Below are positions 36,841 through 46,175 of a stretch of DNA of 64,000 nt, piece by piece (positions within the stretch are counted from its first letter, which is position 1; each line of letters begins with the position of its first letter). This DNA comes from Paenibacillus sp. RUD330. GTDB lineage: Bacteria > Bacillota > Bacilli > Paenibacillales > Paenibacillaceae. The notes beneath the pieces were generated by a model. It did no database searches and was not told the DNA's origin. It saw only the letters and a program-made list of their open reading frames with translations. The stretch lies in NCBI RefSeq assembly GCF_002243345.2, contig NZ_CP022655.2:3040501-3104500 (forward strand), in the 5' to 3' direction. Both the position numbers and the translations under genes were made by a program.

Positions 36841-37083
36841 CCGTCGAATAAAGGGGAAGAACATAGAAAGTTGGCAGCAATGCGCGGCAAAGAAACGAAA
36901 GAAGCGCCGCTCGCCGGCGGAAACCCCTTTCGATCGCTGTTGAATACGGATTCCCTTTTTTAGTTGGAAATTCAAGGTTGGAATCCGTCTTCAAAGGCGA
37001 CCACTACGTTTCTGCAGGGGTTTTCCGCATGCTCCGGCCTCTTTCTTCTGCCGCCGACTTTCCATGAAGCAAAGAGAAGAGAG

Positions 37084-37113
37084 AAAAAAACAAAGCCCCA
37101 TGCCGGGGCTTTG
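37084..37113 (-). terminator. strong intrinsic terminator after proS
   Basis: Stem CAAAGCCCC / GGGGCTTTG with a five-base loop is followed by seven T on the minus strand, 31 bases past the proS stop. Confidence 0.92.
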
Positions 37114-37144
37114 TTGATAGCTGCGGAAAACGACGCCGCTCAGA

Positions 37145-38593
37145 TTAGTAGGCTCTGGCGAAAACGACCGTATGCTCGGCCTTCCCGCCGCAGACGAGGC
37201 AGGTCGCCTTGCGTTCGGCCGGCTCGAACGGAATGTTCCGGCTCGTCGCGCCGGTCTCTTCCTTGACCTGCTTCTCGCAGGCGGCCGAACCGCACCAGCC
37301 TGCCGTCACGAAGCCGCGCTTCTGGTCGAGCAGCGCCTTCATTTCATCCAGCGTGTCGACCGCATGCGTATTCTCCTCGCGGAAGCTCTTCGCCTTCTCG
37401 AACATGTCGCGGTGGATTTCTTCCAGCATGCGCTGGATTTCGTCCGTCAGATCGCTCTGGTTCACGACGCGCTTCTCGCCGCTCACGCGGGATACGAGCA
37501 CGCAGACGCCGTTCTCCATGTCGCGAGGTCCGAGCTCGAGGCGAATCGGCACGCCGCGCATCTCGTACTCGTTGAATTTCCAGCCCGGGCTCATATCGGA
37601 GCGGTCGTCCACTCTTACGCGGACACCGGCTTTCTTGAGCTCGCCGTACAGCTCGTCCACTCTCGCGATGACGGCATCGCGTGTCTTGGGAGGGCCGATC
37701 GGAATCATGATGACCTGGGTCGGGGCTACCTTCGGCGGCAGCACGAGCCCGCGGTCGTCGCCATGCACCATGATCAGCGATCCAATCAGACGGGTGCTGA
37801 CTCCCCACGAAGTCGTATGCGCGAACTGCAGCTGGTTGTCGCGGTCAAGGAACTTGATGTCGAAGGCGACGGCAAACTTGTTGCCGAGGTAATGGGAGGT
37901 GCCTGCCTGCACGGCACGGCCGTCCTTCATCATCGCTTCGATGGAATACGTGTCCACCGCGCCGGCGAAGCGCTCGCTCGGCGTCTTCTCGCCGCTGATG
38001 ACCGGAATCGCGAGGTAGTCCTCGACGAATGAACGGTACGTTTCCAGCATGGACATCGTTTCCTCGCGAGCTTCCCCTTCGTTCTCATGCGCCGTATGCC
38101 CTTCCTGCCAGAGGAATTCGCTCGTGCGCAGGAACGGCAGCGTGCGCTTCTCCCAGCGGACGACGTTCGCCCACTGGTTGATGAGCACAGGCAGATCGCG
38201 GTAGGAATGGATCCACTTGCTGTACATATGGCCAATCATCGTCTCCGAAGTCGGACGGATCGCCAGCCTCTCCTCGAGAATCTCGCCTCCGGCCTCGGTT
38301 ACCCAAGGAAGCTCCGGATTGAAGCCCTCGACATGCTCTTTTTCCTTCTGGAAAAAGCTCTCGGGAATGAACAGCGGGAAGTAGGCGTTGCGGTGTCCGG
38401 TCTCCTTGAAGCGGCGATCCAGCTCGTCCTTGATGTGCTCCCAGATCTCGTAGCCGTCCGGGCGGAATACGATGCATCCGCGCACAGGCGAGTAGTCCAT
38501 CAGCTCCGCTTTTTTGATGACGTCTATATACCAGCGGGAAAAGTCTTCCCCCTGAGGCGTTATTTCCGATACGAATTGCTTATCCTTCGACAT
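37145..38593 (-). CDS. proS: prolyl-tRNA synthetase, archaeal/eukaryotic-like type without INS domain
   Basis: A class II synthetase of 482 aa. The catalytic core shows motif 2 (RWEKRTLPFLRTSEFLWQE), an anticodon-binding domain (about 285-385) and a C-terminal zinc-like domain with spaced Cys (WCGSAACE ... CLVCGG). This is the eukaryote/archaeon-like ProRS type, not the bacterial type of B. subtilis (564 aa, INS editing domain between motifs 2 and 3). It nevertheless sits at the native proS locus between rseP and polC. The ATG follows GAGGGGAG. The assignment as ProRS is secure. Confidence 0.95.
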   Translation of the reverse strand: MSKDKQFVSEITPQGEDFSRWYIDVIKKAELMDYSPVRGCIVFRPDGYEIWEHIKDELDRRFKETGHRNAYFPLFIPESFFQKEKEHVEGFNPELPWVTEAGGEILEERLAIRPTSETMIGHMYSKWIHSYRDLPVLINQWANVVRWEKRTLPFLRTSEFLWQEGHTAHENEGEAREETMSMLETYRSFVEDYLAIPVISGEKTPSERFAGAVDTYSIEAMMKDGRAVQAGTSHYLGNKFAVAFDIKFLDRDNQLQFAHTTSWGVSTRLIGSLIMVHGDDRGLVLPPKVAPTQVIMIPIGPPKTRDAVIARVDELYGELKKAGVRVRVDDRSDMSPGWKFNEYEMRGVPIRLELGPRDMENGVCVLVSRVSGEKRVVNQSDLTDEIQRMLEEIHRDMFEKAKSFREENTHAVDTLDEMKALLDQKRGFVTAGWCGSAACEKQVKEETGATSRNIPFEPAERKATCLVCGGKAEHTVVFARAY

Positions 38594-38605
38594 AAAGGCT
38601 CCCCT

Positions 38606-39880
38606 CTACCCTCGTACTAAACGTAAAATATCATTGTAAGTCACGGCAAGCATGAGCAGCATCAGCATCATGAAGCCGATGACATGGACCATGCTCTCCC
38701 TCGCGGGATCGACCGGACGTCCCCTCAGTCCCTCCAGCCCGATGAAGACGAGCCGGCTGCCGTCCAGAGCCGGAATCGGAAGCAGATTGAAGATGCCGAG
38801 ATAGAGACTGAGCACGGCCGCCCAATTCGTAAGCGACGGTAGGCCTTGCCGCGCGATCTGTCCGGTAACCTCAGCCGTCCTCACAGGACCTCCAAGATCG
38901 TCGAACTTGAAGTTGCCCGTAATGAGCTGGCCGAAGCTTTTGAAGATCTGCACCGTCACTTCCTTCATCGTGACGGCCGATTGCGTGACCGTCTCTCCGA
39001 GCGTCGCGGACCGCATCGGATACCCGGCCGTGATGCCGACCTTGCCGGCCTTGCTCTCCTTGTCGGGAACCGGGGTCAGCGTAAGCGAGAGAGGCTCTCC
39101 GCCGCGGATGATGTTCAATTCAAGAGGCTTGTTCGCCGACTTGCCGATGATCTCGATCATCTTGGCATAATCGGTCCCGACGTCGGTGCCTCCCACCGTC
39201 TCGATGACATCGCCCTTCTGCAAGCCCGCCTTCTCGGCCGGCATGCCTGCGACGACGCTGTTGATCAGCAGATGCTTGGGATTGTCTTGAACGACGCCCG
39301 CCATCTGGATGTAGACAGCGAACAGGACGAACGCCAGGATGAAGTTCATGAAAGGACCGGCTGCGATGGCCAGAGCCCGCTGTCCGACCGTCTTGCTGCC
39401 GAACTGCCGGTCGATGGGCGCAATCTGGGTTTCCCGGCTCTTCGCGATCATAAGCGCCTGCGGATGGACATCGTAACGTTCCGCTTCGCCTTCCACATGC
39501 AGCTGAATGAACAATTTGCGCTCAAGGTCGATCTGTTCCACTTCGCCTCGGATGACTCCGCTGCGCTCATCCAGCTTATCGAGATAGATCCGCGTCACGC
39601 GTCCATCCTTGACACGGACCGCGACCGTCTGTCCAGGCTGGACTTCCGAAATTTCCGGATCTTCGCCTGCCATGCGGACGAATCCGCCGGCGGGCACTAG
39701 ACGGAGCGTATAGCGGGTTTCCCCCCGCTTGATGGAGAACAGCTTCGGGCCGAATCCGATCGCGAATTCACGGACCAGAATGCCTGCGCGCTTGGCAAAA
39801 AAATAATGTCCCCATTCATGGATGGTGACAATGACGAAAAACACGAGAACGGTCATGAAGATGACCTGAATTGTACCCAT
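38606..39880 (-). CDS. rseP: site-2 zinc metalloprotease RseP/RasP
   Basis: An intramembrane protease that cleaves anti-sigma factors and remnant signal peptides. The 424-aa product has HEWGH at residues 21-25 in the first transmembrane helix, a PDZ domain (about 205-285), and the second active-site motif in NLLPIPALDG near 370. Four transmembrane helices are seen. An insertion of charged beta sequence (about 80-150) precedes the PDZ domain. It lies between dxr and proS in the standard order. Confidence 0.94.
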   Translation of the reverse strand: MGTIQVIFMTVLVFFVIVTIHEWGHYFFAKRAGILVREFAIGFGPKLFSIKRGETRYTLRLVPAGGFVRMAGEDPEISEVQPGQTVAVRVKDGRVTRIYLDKLDERSGVIRGEVEQIDLERKLFIQLHVEGEAERYDVHPQALMIAKSRETQIAPIDRQFGSKTVGQRALAIAAGPFMNFILAFVLFAVYIQMAGVVQDNPKHLLINSVVAGMPAEKAGLQKGDVIETVGGTDVGTDYAKMIEIIGKSANKPLELNIIRGGEPLSLTLTPVPDKESKAGKVGITAGYPMRSATLGETVTQSAVTMKEVTVQIFKSFGQLITGNFKFDDLGGPVRTAEVTGQIARQGLPSLTNWAAVLSLYLGIFNLLPIPALDGSRLVFIGLEGLRGRPVDPARESMVHVIGFMMLMLLMLAVTYNDILRLVRG

Positions 39881-39920
39881 AGCTGTCAGTGCCTCCAGTC
39901 GGTTAACGGCCTGTACCTAG

Positions 39921-39948
39921 ATTATCATTATTCTCCCGGCAGACACAA
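39921..39948 (-). promoter_or_regulatory. possible sigma-A promoter of rseP-proS
   Basis: TTGTGT (39943-39948) and GATAAT (39921-39926) lie 16 bases apart on the minus strand, about 40 bases before rseP, in a 287-bp gap after dxr. The rest of the gap shows only a small hairpin (GGGGCTTCAGCCCC) near 40050. Confidence 0.4.
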
Positions 39949-40167
39949 GAGAACCGCCCTTCGCCGTCAGACGTCCGCCAGATATCCTCCGTCCCGATAC
40001 GGAACCTCGGCTGCCGGCGGATAAAACCGGCTTCCAGCGGAAGGAAGCGGGGCTGAAGCCCCTTCAGGCAGACCCTTCGAACCCGGGCAGATGAGGCTTG
40101 GCTCGAAGGCCGTCCGGTTCTGATGCGGCCGCAGGAGAACAAACGAATATGGGGCAATAGAGGGAGG

Positions 40168-41310
40168 CTAAACCGCTGAGAAAGCTTGCCGCCGGGCCCA
40201 GGCATCGGCCTCGGCGATCTCTTCCAACCCCGGGACAGCAATGACTTCATGCCTTTCAAGAACGCTCTCGAGAATGCGCTCGATGTGGAGGAATTCGATC
40301 TCGCCCTTCAGGAAACGGTCGACCGCAACCTCGTTGGCCGCATTGAACACCGTCGTCGCCGTGCCGCCCGCACGTCCGCATTGAAACGCCATGCGCAGGC
40401 AGCGGAAGCGGTCGTAGTCCATCTCCCGGAAGGTGAGGCTGCCGGCCTGCACCAGATCCAGCCTCTCCGACGGGCTCGTCAGCCGCGCCGGATAGGAGAG
40501 GGCGTACTGGATCGGCACCCTCATGTCCGGCATGCCAAGCTGCGCGATAATGCTATGGTCCTTGAACTCGACATACGAATGGATGATGCTCTCCGGATGG
40601 ATCAGCACGGAAATGTCGTCGTAGGACAGGTCGAACAGCCAGCGGGCTTCGATGACTTCAAAGCCTTTGTTGACCATCGTAGCGGAATCGATCGTAATCT
40701 TGGCGCCCATCGACCAGTTGGGATGGTTCAGAGCTTCCGCGACCGTGACTCCGCCGAGCTGCTCCCGCGTGCGGTCCCGGAACGAGCCGCCGGATGCGGT
40801 CAGCGTGATGCCGAGCACATCCTCGCGCCGCTCTCCGTTCAAGCATTGGAACAATGCCGAATGCTCGCTGTCCACGGGAAGGATGCTCACTCCGCGCCGC
40901 TTCGCGGCGTCCATGACCAAATGCCCCGCCGTAACGAGCGTTTCCTTGTTCGCCAGAGCGATCGTGCGCCCCGCTTCGATGGCCGCAAGCGTAGCCGGGA
41001 GGCCGCGGCTTCCCATGATGGCCGTCACGACGACATCGGAGCTGCCTCCGCCCGCCATTTCAACCAAGCCCTCTTCGCCAAACAGCACCTCTACGCTAGG
41101 AGGCAGAGCCTCCCTGGCGTAGCGCACTCCTTCCTCCGTGGCGAGACAGACCCGCTTGGGCTTGAATTTCAGCGCCTGCTCGACAAGCAGCCGGGCATTG
41201 GAGCCTGCCGCCAAGCCCTCCAGCTCGTATTCATCCGGATGGGCTGCCATCACATCGAGCGTCTGGGTGCCGATCGAGCCGGTCGATCCGAGAAGCGTAA
41301 CTTTTTTCAC
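40168..41310 (-). CDS. dxr: 1-deoxy-D-xylulose-5-phosphate reductoisomerase
   Basis: It converts DXP to MEP with NADPH in isoprenoid synthesis, the supply line for UppS. The 380-aa product has LLGSTGSIGTQTLDV (NADPH site), IALANKETLVTAG, PVDSEHSALFQCL (metal site), and the NHPNWSMGAKITIDSATM / NKGFEVIEA active-site loop. It lies between cdsA and rseP. Confidence 0.96.
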   Translation of the reverse strand: MKKVTLLGSTGSIGTQTLDVMAAHPDEYELEGLAAGSNARLLVEQALKFKPKRVCLATEEGVRYAREALPPSVEVLFGEEGLVEMAGGGSSDVVVTAIMGSRGLPATLAAIEAGRTIALANKETLVTAGHLVMDAAKRRGVSILPVDSEHSALFQCLNGERREDVLGITLTASGGSFRDRTREQLGGVTVAEALNHPNWSMGAKITIDSATMVNKGFEVIEARWLFDLSYDDISVLIHPESIIHSYVEFKDHSIIAQLGMPDMRVPIQYALSYPARLTSPSERLDLVQAGSLTFREMDYDRFRCLRMAFQCGRAGGTATTVFNAANEVAVDRFLKGEIEFLHIERILESVLERHEVIAVPGLEEIAEADAWARRQAFSAV

Positions 41311-41347
41311 CGAACCATCTCTTTCTACATATGTATTGGCGCCGCTG

Positions 41348-42142
41348 TCAGACGGGAACGAGGCCCGTCAGCACAAGAAGCGGGAACACGATAATCCAGC
41401 TGTCGCAACGGTCGAGCACCCCGCCGTGGCCGGGCAGCAGCCGTCCGCTGTCCTTCACGCCGCGCAGACGCTTGTAGGCCGACTGGATCAAGTCTCCGAA
41501 CTGCCCGGCTACTGCCGCCACAAGTCCGATCAGGACCGCATGGCCGAGTCCGATCCATTCCGGCGCGGCGAAGTGGAACACCGCTGCGACAACGATGGAG
41601 GCCAGCACGCCGCCAAGCGAGCCTTCGATCGTTTTGTTGGGGCTGATTGCCGGCCACAGCTTCGTCCTTCCGATCGCCTTGCCGATGAAGTAGGCTCCGA
41701 TGTCGGAAGCCCATATGCAGCCGAAGCAGAGGAAGGAAAAGAAAAGCCCATGTTCATGGAGAGCCCGGACCTGAAGCATGGAACCGAAGCCATAGCCGAC
41801 GTAGAGTGCTCCAAGCATCAGCAAGGCGGCCCCGTCAAGCGTCGTCTCATTCTTGCTTACAACGGTCACCGCGAGCAGCAGAAACATCAGAATCCATACG
41901 GCATACCCGTCCATCGGCATGTCGAGTCCCATCTGCTCCCAAGGAAGCAGAAAAAAAAGCATCCCGGCGTAGCCGATCAGCCCGGCCGGGTGCAGGGGAC
42001 GAAATCCGTTCAAGCGAACATATTCATAAAAGCCGATGAGGGCAAGAAGCAGCAGCAGCACGTTATAACTTTGGCCCCCGACGACAAGCAGAAGCAGGAA
42101 CAAGGCTCCCGCCAAAGCTCCGGTAACGATGCGTTGTTTCAT
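41348..42142 (-). CDS. cdsA: phosphatidate cytidylyltransferase
   Basis: It makes CDP-diacylglycerol from phosphatidate and CTP, the substrate of PgsA at the other end of the window. The 264-aa product has about seven transmembrane helices and the CdsA signature SAYKRLRGVKDSG followed by LLPGHGGVLDRCDS near the C-terminus. It lies 29 bases after uppS. Confidence 0.95.
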   Translation of the reverse strand: MKQRIVTGALAGALFLLLLVVGGQSYNVLLLLLALIGFYEYVRLNGFRPLHPAGLIGYAGMLFFLLPWEQMGLDMPMDGYAVWILMFLLLAVTVVSKNETTLDGAALLMLGALYVGYGFGSMLQVRALHEHGLFFSFLCFGCIWASDIGAYFIGKAIGRTKLWPAISPNKTIEGSLGGVLASIVVAAVFHFAAPEWIGLGHAVLIGLVAAVAGQFGDLIQSAYKRLRGVKDSGRLLPGHGGVLDRCDSWIIVFPLLVLTGLVPV

Positions 42143-42171
42143 GGGTAAGGTCCTCTTTCAATAGCGGATCG

Positions 42172-42936
42172 TTAAATGCCGCCGAATCGCCTTGCTCGCC
42201 GCTGATATTCCGCAATGGCTTCCTGGAACAGTTCTTCCGTGAACGCCGGCCAGTAAACATCGGTGAACCACAGTTCGCTATAAGCCATCTGCCAGAGCAT
42301 GAAGTTGCTTAGACGAAGCTCTCCGCTCGTCCGGATGAGCAGATCCGGATCCGGCAGGCCGCTGCTGAGAAGGCGCTCCGCCATCATCTCTTCCGTGATG
42401 TCGCCCGGCTCCAGACCGCCGTTCCTCACATCCTCCGCCAACGACTTGACCGCATCCAGCATTTCGGAGCGGCTTCCGTAATTCAAGGCAAAGTTGAGAA
42501 CCAATCCGGTATTGGCTTTTGTTTTTTCGATCGCTTCATCGAGCGCTGCCAAGGTGAAATCCGGCAGATTGCCCCGATAGCCCATCATTCGAACCTGGAC
42601 ATTGTTCTCGACGAGCTCTTCGAGCTCCAGCGCAAGGAACTCTTGCGGAAGCCGCATCAAAAAATCGACCTCTGTCTTGGGCCTTTTCCAGTTCTCGGTC
42701 GAAAAAGCATACAAAGTCAAATATTTGACTCCGGCCCGGTCGGCGGCCATCGTCACCTTCTTGACCGCTTTCATGCCCGAGTGATGGCCGGCTATCCGCG
42801 GCAATCCCCGGTTTTGGGCCCATCTTCCGTTGCCGTCCATAATGATGGCCACATGTTCCGGAATATTGTCCAGGCTCGTGGGGTCCGCCACCTGCGGAGA
42901 TGCCTTGCCGCGCTTCGACCATAACCGCTCAATCAT
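42172..42936 (-). CDS. uppS: isoprenyl transferase (undecaprenyl diphosphate synthase)
   Basis: A cis-prenyltransferase that makes the C55 lipid carrier for peptidoglycan. The 254-aa product has the catalytic MDGNGRWA (Asp34), FSTENWKRP, and the C-terminal RTSGELRLSNFMLWQ and ELWFTDVYWP motifs. It lies upstream of cdsA. Confidence 0.96.
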   Translation of the reverse strand: MIERLWSKRGKASPQVADPTSLDNIPEHVAIIMDGNGRWAQNRGLPRIAGHHSGMKAVKKVTMAADRAGVKYLTLYAFSTENWKRPKTEVDFLMRLPQEFLALELEELVENNVQVRMMGYRGNLPDFTLAALDEAIEKTKANTGLVLNFALNYGSRSEMLDAVKSLAEDVRNGGLEPGDITEEMMAERLLSSGLPDPDLLIRTSGELRLSNFMLWQMAYSELWFTDVYWPAFTEELFQEAIAEYQRRARRFGGI

Positions 42937-42974
42937 CCTGATTCCTCCCCGCCGGCAATGACTTTAGGCTGGCA

Positions 42975-43026
42975 GGCTCCTCGTAGGAGCCATGATGCAG
43001 GCAAACCCCACCTGTCGGAGGGGCTT
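42975..43026 (-). terminator. two weak hairpins between frr and uppS
   Basis: On the minus strand AAGCCCC / GGGGTTT (43003-43026, 10-base loop) is followed by GGCTCC / GGAGCC (42975-42991). Neither has a good U-tract, so they may slow or partly end transcription, not stop it. Confidence 0.35.
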
Positions 43027-43054
43027 GGATCTGACCTGTGCCGGCATTACCGGC

Positions 43055-43609
43055 CTAAACTTCCATGATGTCTTTTTCTTTGACCGCAAGCACCTTGTCG
43101 ACTTCAGCGACAAACTTGTCCGTCGTTTTCTGAATGTCGTCCTGATGGCGCTTGGACTCGTCTTCGGAAATGTCCGTTTTCTCCAGCTTCTTGATCGCAT
43201 CGTTGGCATCGCGGCGGATGTTGCGGATGGCGATTTTCGCTTCCTCGCCGAATTTCTTCGTCATTTTGACGAGCTCCGAACGACGCTCTTCGGTCAGCAT
43301 CGGCACGACGATCCGGATCGATGTTCCGTCATTGGACGGAGTCATGCCGATATCCGATTTCATGATCGCTCTCTCGATATCGCTGAGCGACGATTTGTCC
43401 CAAGGCTGAATGAACAGCGTGCGGGAATCCGGCGTATTGATGTTCGCCAATTGGTTGAGGGGAGTCAACGCCCCGTAATACTCGACTTGAATGCGGTCCA
43501 GCAGAGCCGGGTTCGCACGGCCGGCACGAAGCGTGCCGAGATCGCGTTTCAAGGCTCCGATGGCCTTTTCCATTCTTTCGGATGCGTCTGCTTTGATTCC
43601 TTGCGGCAT
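43055..43609 (-). CDS. frr: ribosome recycling factor
   Basis: Splits post-termination ribosomes with EF-G. The 184-aa product shows the family core (LRAGRANPALLDRIQVEYYG), VVPMLTEERRSELVKMTKK and IRNIRRDANDAIKK. I start at the ATG at 43609, one base after the pyrH stop, which gives the length of B. subtilis Frr; a GTG at 43621 inside pyrH is less likely. Confidence 0.95.
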   Translation of the reverse strand: MPQGIKADASERMEKAIGALKRDLGTLRAGRANPALLDRIQVEYYGALTPLNQLANINTPDSRTLFIQPWDKSSLSDIERAIMKSDIGMTPSNDGTSIRIVVPMLTEERRSELVKMTKKFGEEAKIAIRNIRRDANDAIKKLEKTDISEDESKRHQDDIQKTTDKFVAEVDKVLAVKEKDIMEV

Positions 43610-43610
43610 C

Positions 43611-44372
<762 letters not shown>

Positions 44373-44411
44373 TTATTTGCTTGCTTCAGCTCTGTACGCG
44401 GACAAAGCAAG

Positions 44412-44438
44412 AGGCGGGGCGGACGCCCCGCCCCGCCT
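44412..44438 (-). terminator. GC-rich hairpin between tsf and pyrH (distal)
   Basis: AGGCGGGGC / GCCCCGCCT form a nine-pair stem with CTTGCTTTG downstream on the minus strand. It is the second of two hairpins in the tsf-pyrH gap. Confidence 0.5.
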
Positions 44439-44458
44439 GCTGCGTTCGGTTGATCAAA

Positions 44459-44482
44459 GCGTTCCGTGCGGACACGGAACGC
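44459..44482 (-). terminator. hairpin after tsf (proximal)
   Basis: A ten-pair perfect stem GCGTTCCGTG / CACGGAACGC with a four-base loop is followed by TTTGATC on the minus strand, 12 bases past the tsf stop. The weak U-tract suggests partial termination before pyrH. Confidence 0.65.
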
Positions 44483-44493
44483 CTGGAGACGAC

Positions 44494-45144
44494 TTACAGT
44501 TTGGCTTGCGCCATGACTTCTTCAACGAAGTTGTCGACTTTTTTCTCCAGACCTTCGCCGAGCTCGAAACGAGCGAAGCGACGGATGGAGATATTCTCGC
44601 CGATCGTGCTGATCTTTTCGTTCAGCAGCGTCGTGATCGTCTTGTCCGGATCTTTGATGAAAGCCTGCTCCATGAGGCAGAACTCCTCATAGTACTTGCT
44701 CAGGCGGCCTTCAACCATTTTCTCAACGATATGGGCAGGCTTGCCTTCGTTGAGAGCTTGGGCTTTAAGGATTTCGCGCTCTTTTTCCAGTTCGGCCGGA
44801 TCGACTTCTTCACGGCGGACGTATTTGGCGCCTACAGCTGCGATTTGCATCGCGATGTCTTTGCAGAATTCGCGGAATTGATCCGTTTTGGCAACAAAGT
44901 CCGTCTCGCAGTTGATTTCAACGAGAACGCCGATACGGCCGCCAGCGTGGATGTAGGATTCAACGACGCCTTCCGTAGCAACGCGGCCGGCTTTGTTGGC
45001 AGCGGCTGCGAGGCCTTTTTCACGAAGCAGCTCGGCTGCTTTCGTCAGATCGCCGTTCGCTTCTTCCAATGCTTTTTTGCAATCGAGCATTCCTGCACCC
45101 GTTTTTTCACGGAGTTCCTTAACTGCGCTTGCGTTGACTGCCAT
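44494..45144 (-). CDS. tsf: elongation factor Ts (short form)
   Basis: The guanine nucleotide exchange factor of EF-Tu. The 216-aa product has the N-terminal UBA-like domain ([21 protein letters not shown]) and the core motifs [13 protein letters not shown] and [15 protein letters not shown]. It is about 75 residues shorter than B. subtilis EF-Ts (293 aa), lacking part of the second core subdomain; such short forms are known in some bacteria. It follows rpsB, separated by a terminator. Confidence 0.95.
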   Translation of the reverse strand: MAVNASAVKELREKTGAGMLDCKKALEEANGDLTKAAELLREKGLAAAANKAGRVATEGVVESYIHAGGRIGVLVEINCETDFVAKTDQFREFCKDIAMQIAAVGAKYVRREEVDPAELEKEREILKAQALNEGKPAHIVEKMVEGRLSKYYEEFCLMEQAFIKDPDKTITTLLNEKISTIGENISIRRFARFELGEGLEKKVDNFVEEVMAQAKL

Positions 45145-45195
45145 GAGTTATTCCTCCTGATTGCCCTTGTCAGGCGTTATGTTCGTGTATTCTCT

Positions 45196-45240
45196 CAAAA
45201 AAAGGGCGGCGAGGAGGCTTTCACCTTCTAACCACCCTTT
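45196..45240 (-). terminator. terminator between rpsB and tsf
   Basis: AAAGGGTGG / CCGCCCTTT arms with a long internal loop run into TTTTTTT on the minus strand. It lies 46 bases past the rpsB stop and probably sets the rpsB:tsf ratio, since no clear promoter precedes tsf. Confidence 0.75.
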
Positions 45241-45285
45241 GTTGTCTTCATCCTGTCAACCTGCTCCGAACAGCTTGAGCCGTTC

Positions 45286-45984
45286 TTACGCGGTTGTTTG
45301 CTCGCCTTGGTTGGCTTCTACGATCGCATCGGCCATTTTGCCCGTAAGCAGCTTGACAGCGCGGATAGCGTCGTCGTTGCCCGGAATGACGTAGTCGATC
45401 TCGTCCGGATCGCAGTTGGTGTCTACGATGCCGACGATTGGAATGCCCAGCTTGCGCGCTTCAGCCACGGCGATGCGTTCTTTGCGCGGATCGATGATGA
45501 ACAGCGCGCTAGGCAGCTTGCGCATGCCCTTGATGCCGCCGAGGAACTTCTGGAGACGGTCTTTTTCTTTGCGAAGAATGATGACTTCTTTTTTAGGCAG
45601 GACTTCGAACGTGCCGTCCTCTTCCCATTTCTCCAGTTGGCGGAGACGGTCGATCCGTTTTTGGATCGTGGAGAAGTTGGTCAGCGTGCCGCCGAGCCAG
45701 CGTTGGTTGATGTAGTAGTTGCCGCAACGCTCTGCTTCTTCTTTCACAGAGTCCTGGGCTTGTTTCTTGGTACCTACGAACAGAATCGTTCCGCCGTCTT
45801 CAGCCACGGAGCGGACGAAGTTGTAAGCCTCTTCCACTTTCTTGACTGTTTTTTGCAGGTCGATAATGTAGATTCCGTTACGTTCCGTGAAGATATAGCG
45901 ATCCATTTTAGGGTTCCAGCGGCGAGTTTGGTGACCGAAGTGCACACCAGCCTCGAGCAGCTGTTTCATGGAGATCACTGCCAT
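45286..45984 (-). CDS. rpsB: 30S ribosomal protein S2
   Basis: The 232-aa product has the S2 family motifs [39 protein letters not shown] and [16 protein letters not shown]. The ATG at 45984 has AGGAGG nine bases upstream. It is driven by a strong extended -10 promoter with a leader of about 115 bases and is the first gene after the motility block. Confidence 0.97.
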   Translation of the reverse strand: MAVISMKQLLEAGVHFGHQTRRWNPKMDRYIFTERNGIYIIDLQKTVKKVEEAYNFVRSVAEDGGTILFVGTKKQAQDSVKEEAERCGNYYINQRWLGGTLTNFSTIQKRIDRLRQLEKWEEDGTFEVLPKKEVIILRKEKDRLQKFLGGIKGMRKLPSALFIIDPRKERIAVAEARKLGIPIVGIVDTNCDPDEIDYVIPGNDDAIRAVKLLTGKMADAIVEANQGEQTTA

Positions 45985-46100
45985 CCTCAACACCTCCTGA
46001 TTGGTTTTTATTTGTGTCCTCCGCCGACGTCATCTTCCGGCAAGACTCCCTATAAGGAAGCACCCTTGTCGAAATTAACCGGCGTGTGTTTTTAACACCG
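45985..46100 (-). promoter_or_regulatory. rpsB 5' leader
   Basis: About 116 untranslated bases containing a small stem (GTGTT / AACAC) and several pairings near the ribosome site. Ribosomal protein leaders in Firmicutes are often autoregulatory; I cannot assign this one to a known motif. Confidence 0.35.
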
Positions 46101-46106
46101 TCAATT

Positions 46107-46135
46107 ACTATAGCATACTGCCTGCCCGCTTGCAA
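46107..46135 (-). promoter_or_regulatory. strong sigma-A promoter of rpsB
   Basis: TTGCAA (46130-46135) and TATAGT (46107-46112) are 17 bases apart on the minus strand, with a TGn extension (TGCTATAGT). It starts the rpsB unit independently of the motility operon. Confidence 0.83.
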
Positions 46136-46175
46136 CCTTCAAGGCTTGCTTCTGCGGGCTGCCCATCAAGGCCTC

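Larger units (their letters stand above)
36791..37144. other. proS-polC intergenic region (354 bp)
   Basis: It contains the proS terminator, an inverted repeat CGGATTCC (36947-36954) / GGAATCCG (36980-36987) with a 25-base loop of unknown meaning, and a TATAAT 45 bases before polC. No gene is visible. Confidence 0.6.

Noticed and set aside
37114-37144. Possible T-box or riboswitch around proS
   Set aside because: Only 12 bases separate rseP from proS, leaving no room for a leader, and the downstream hairpin is a plain terminator.
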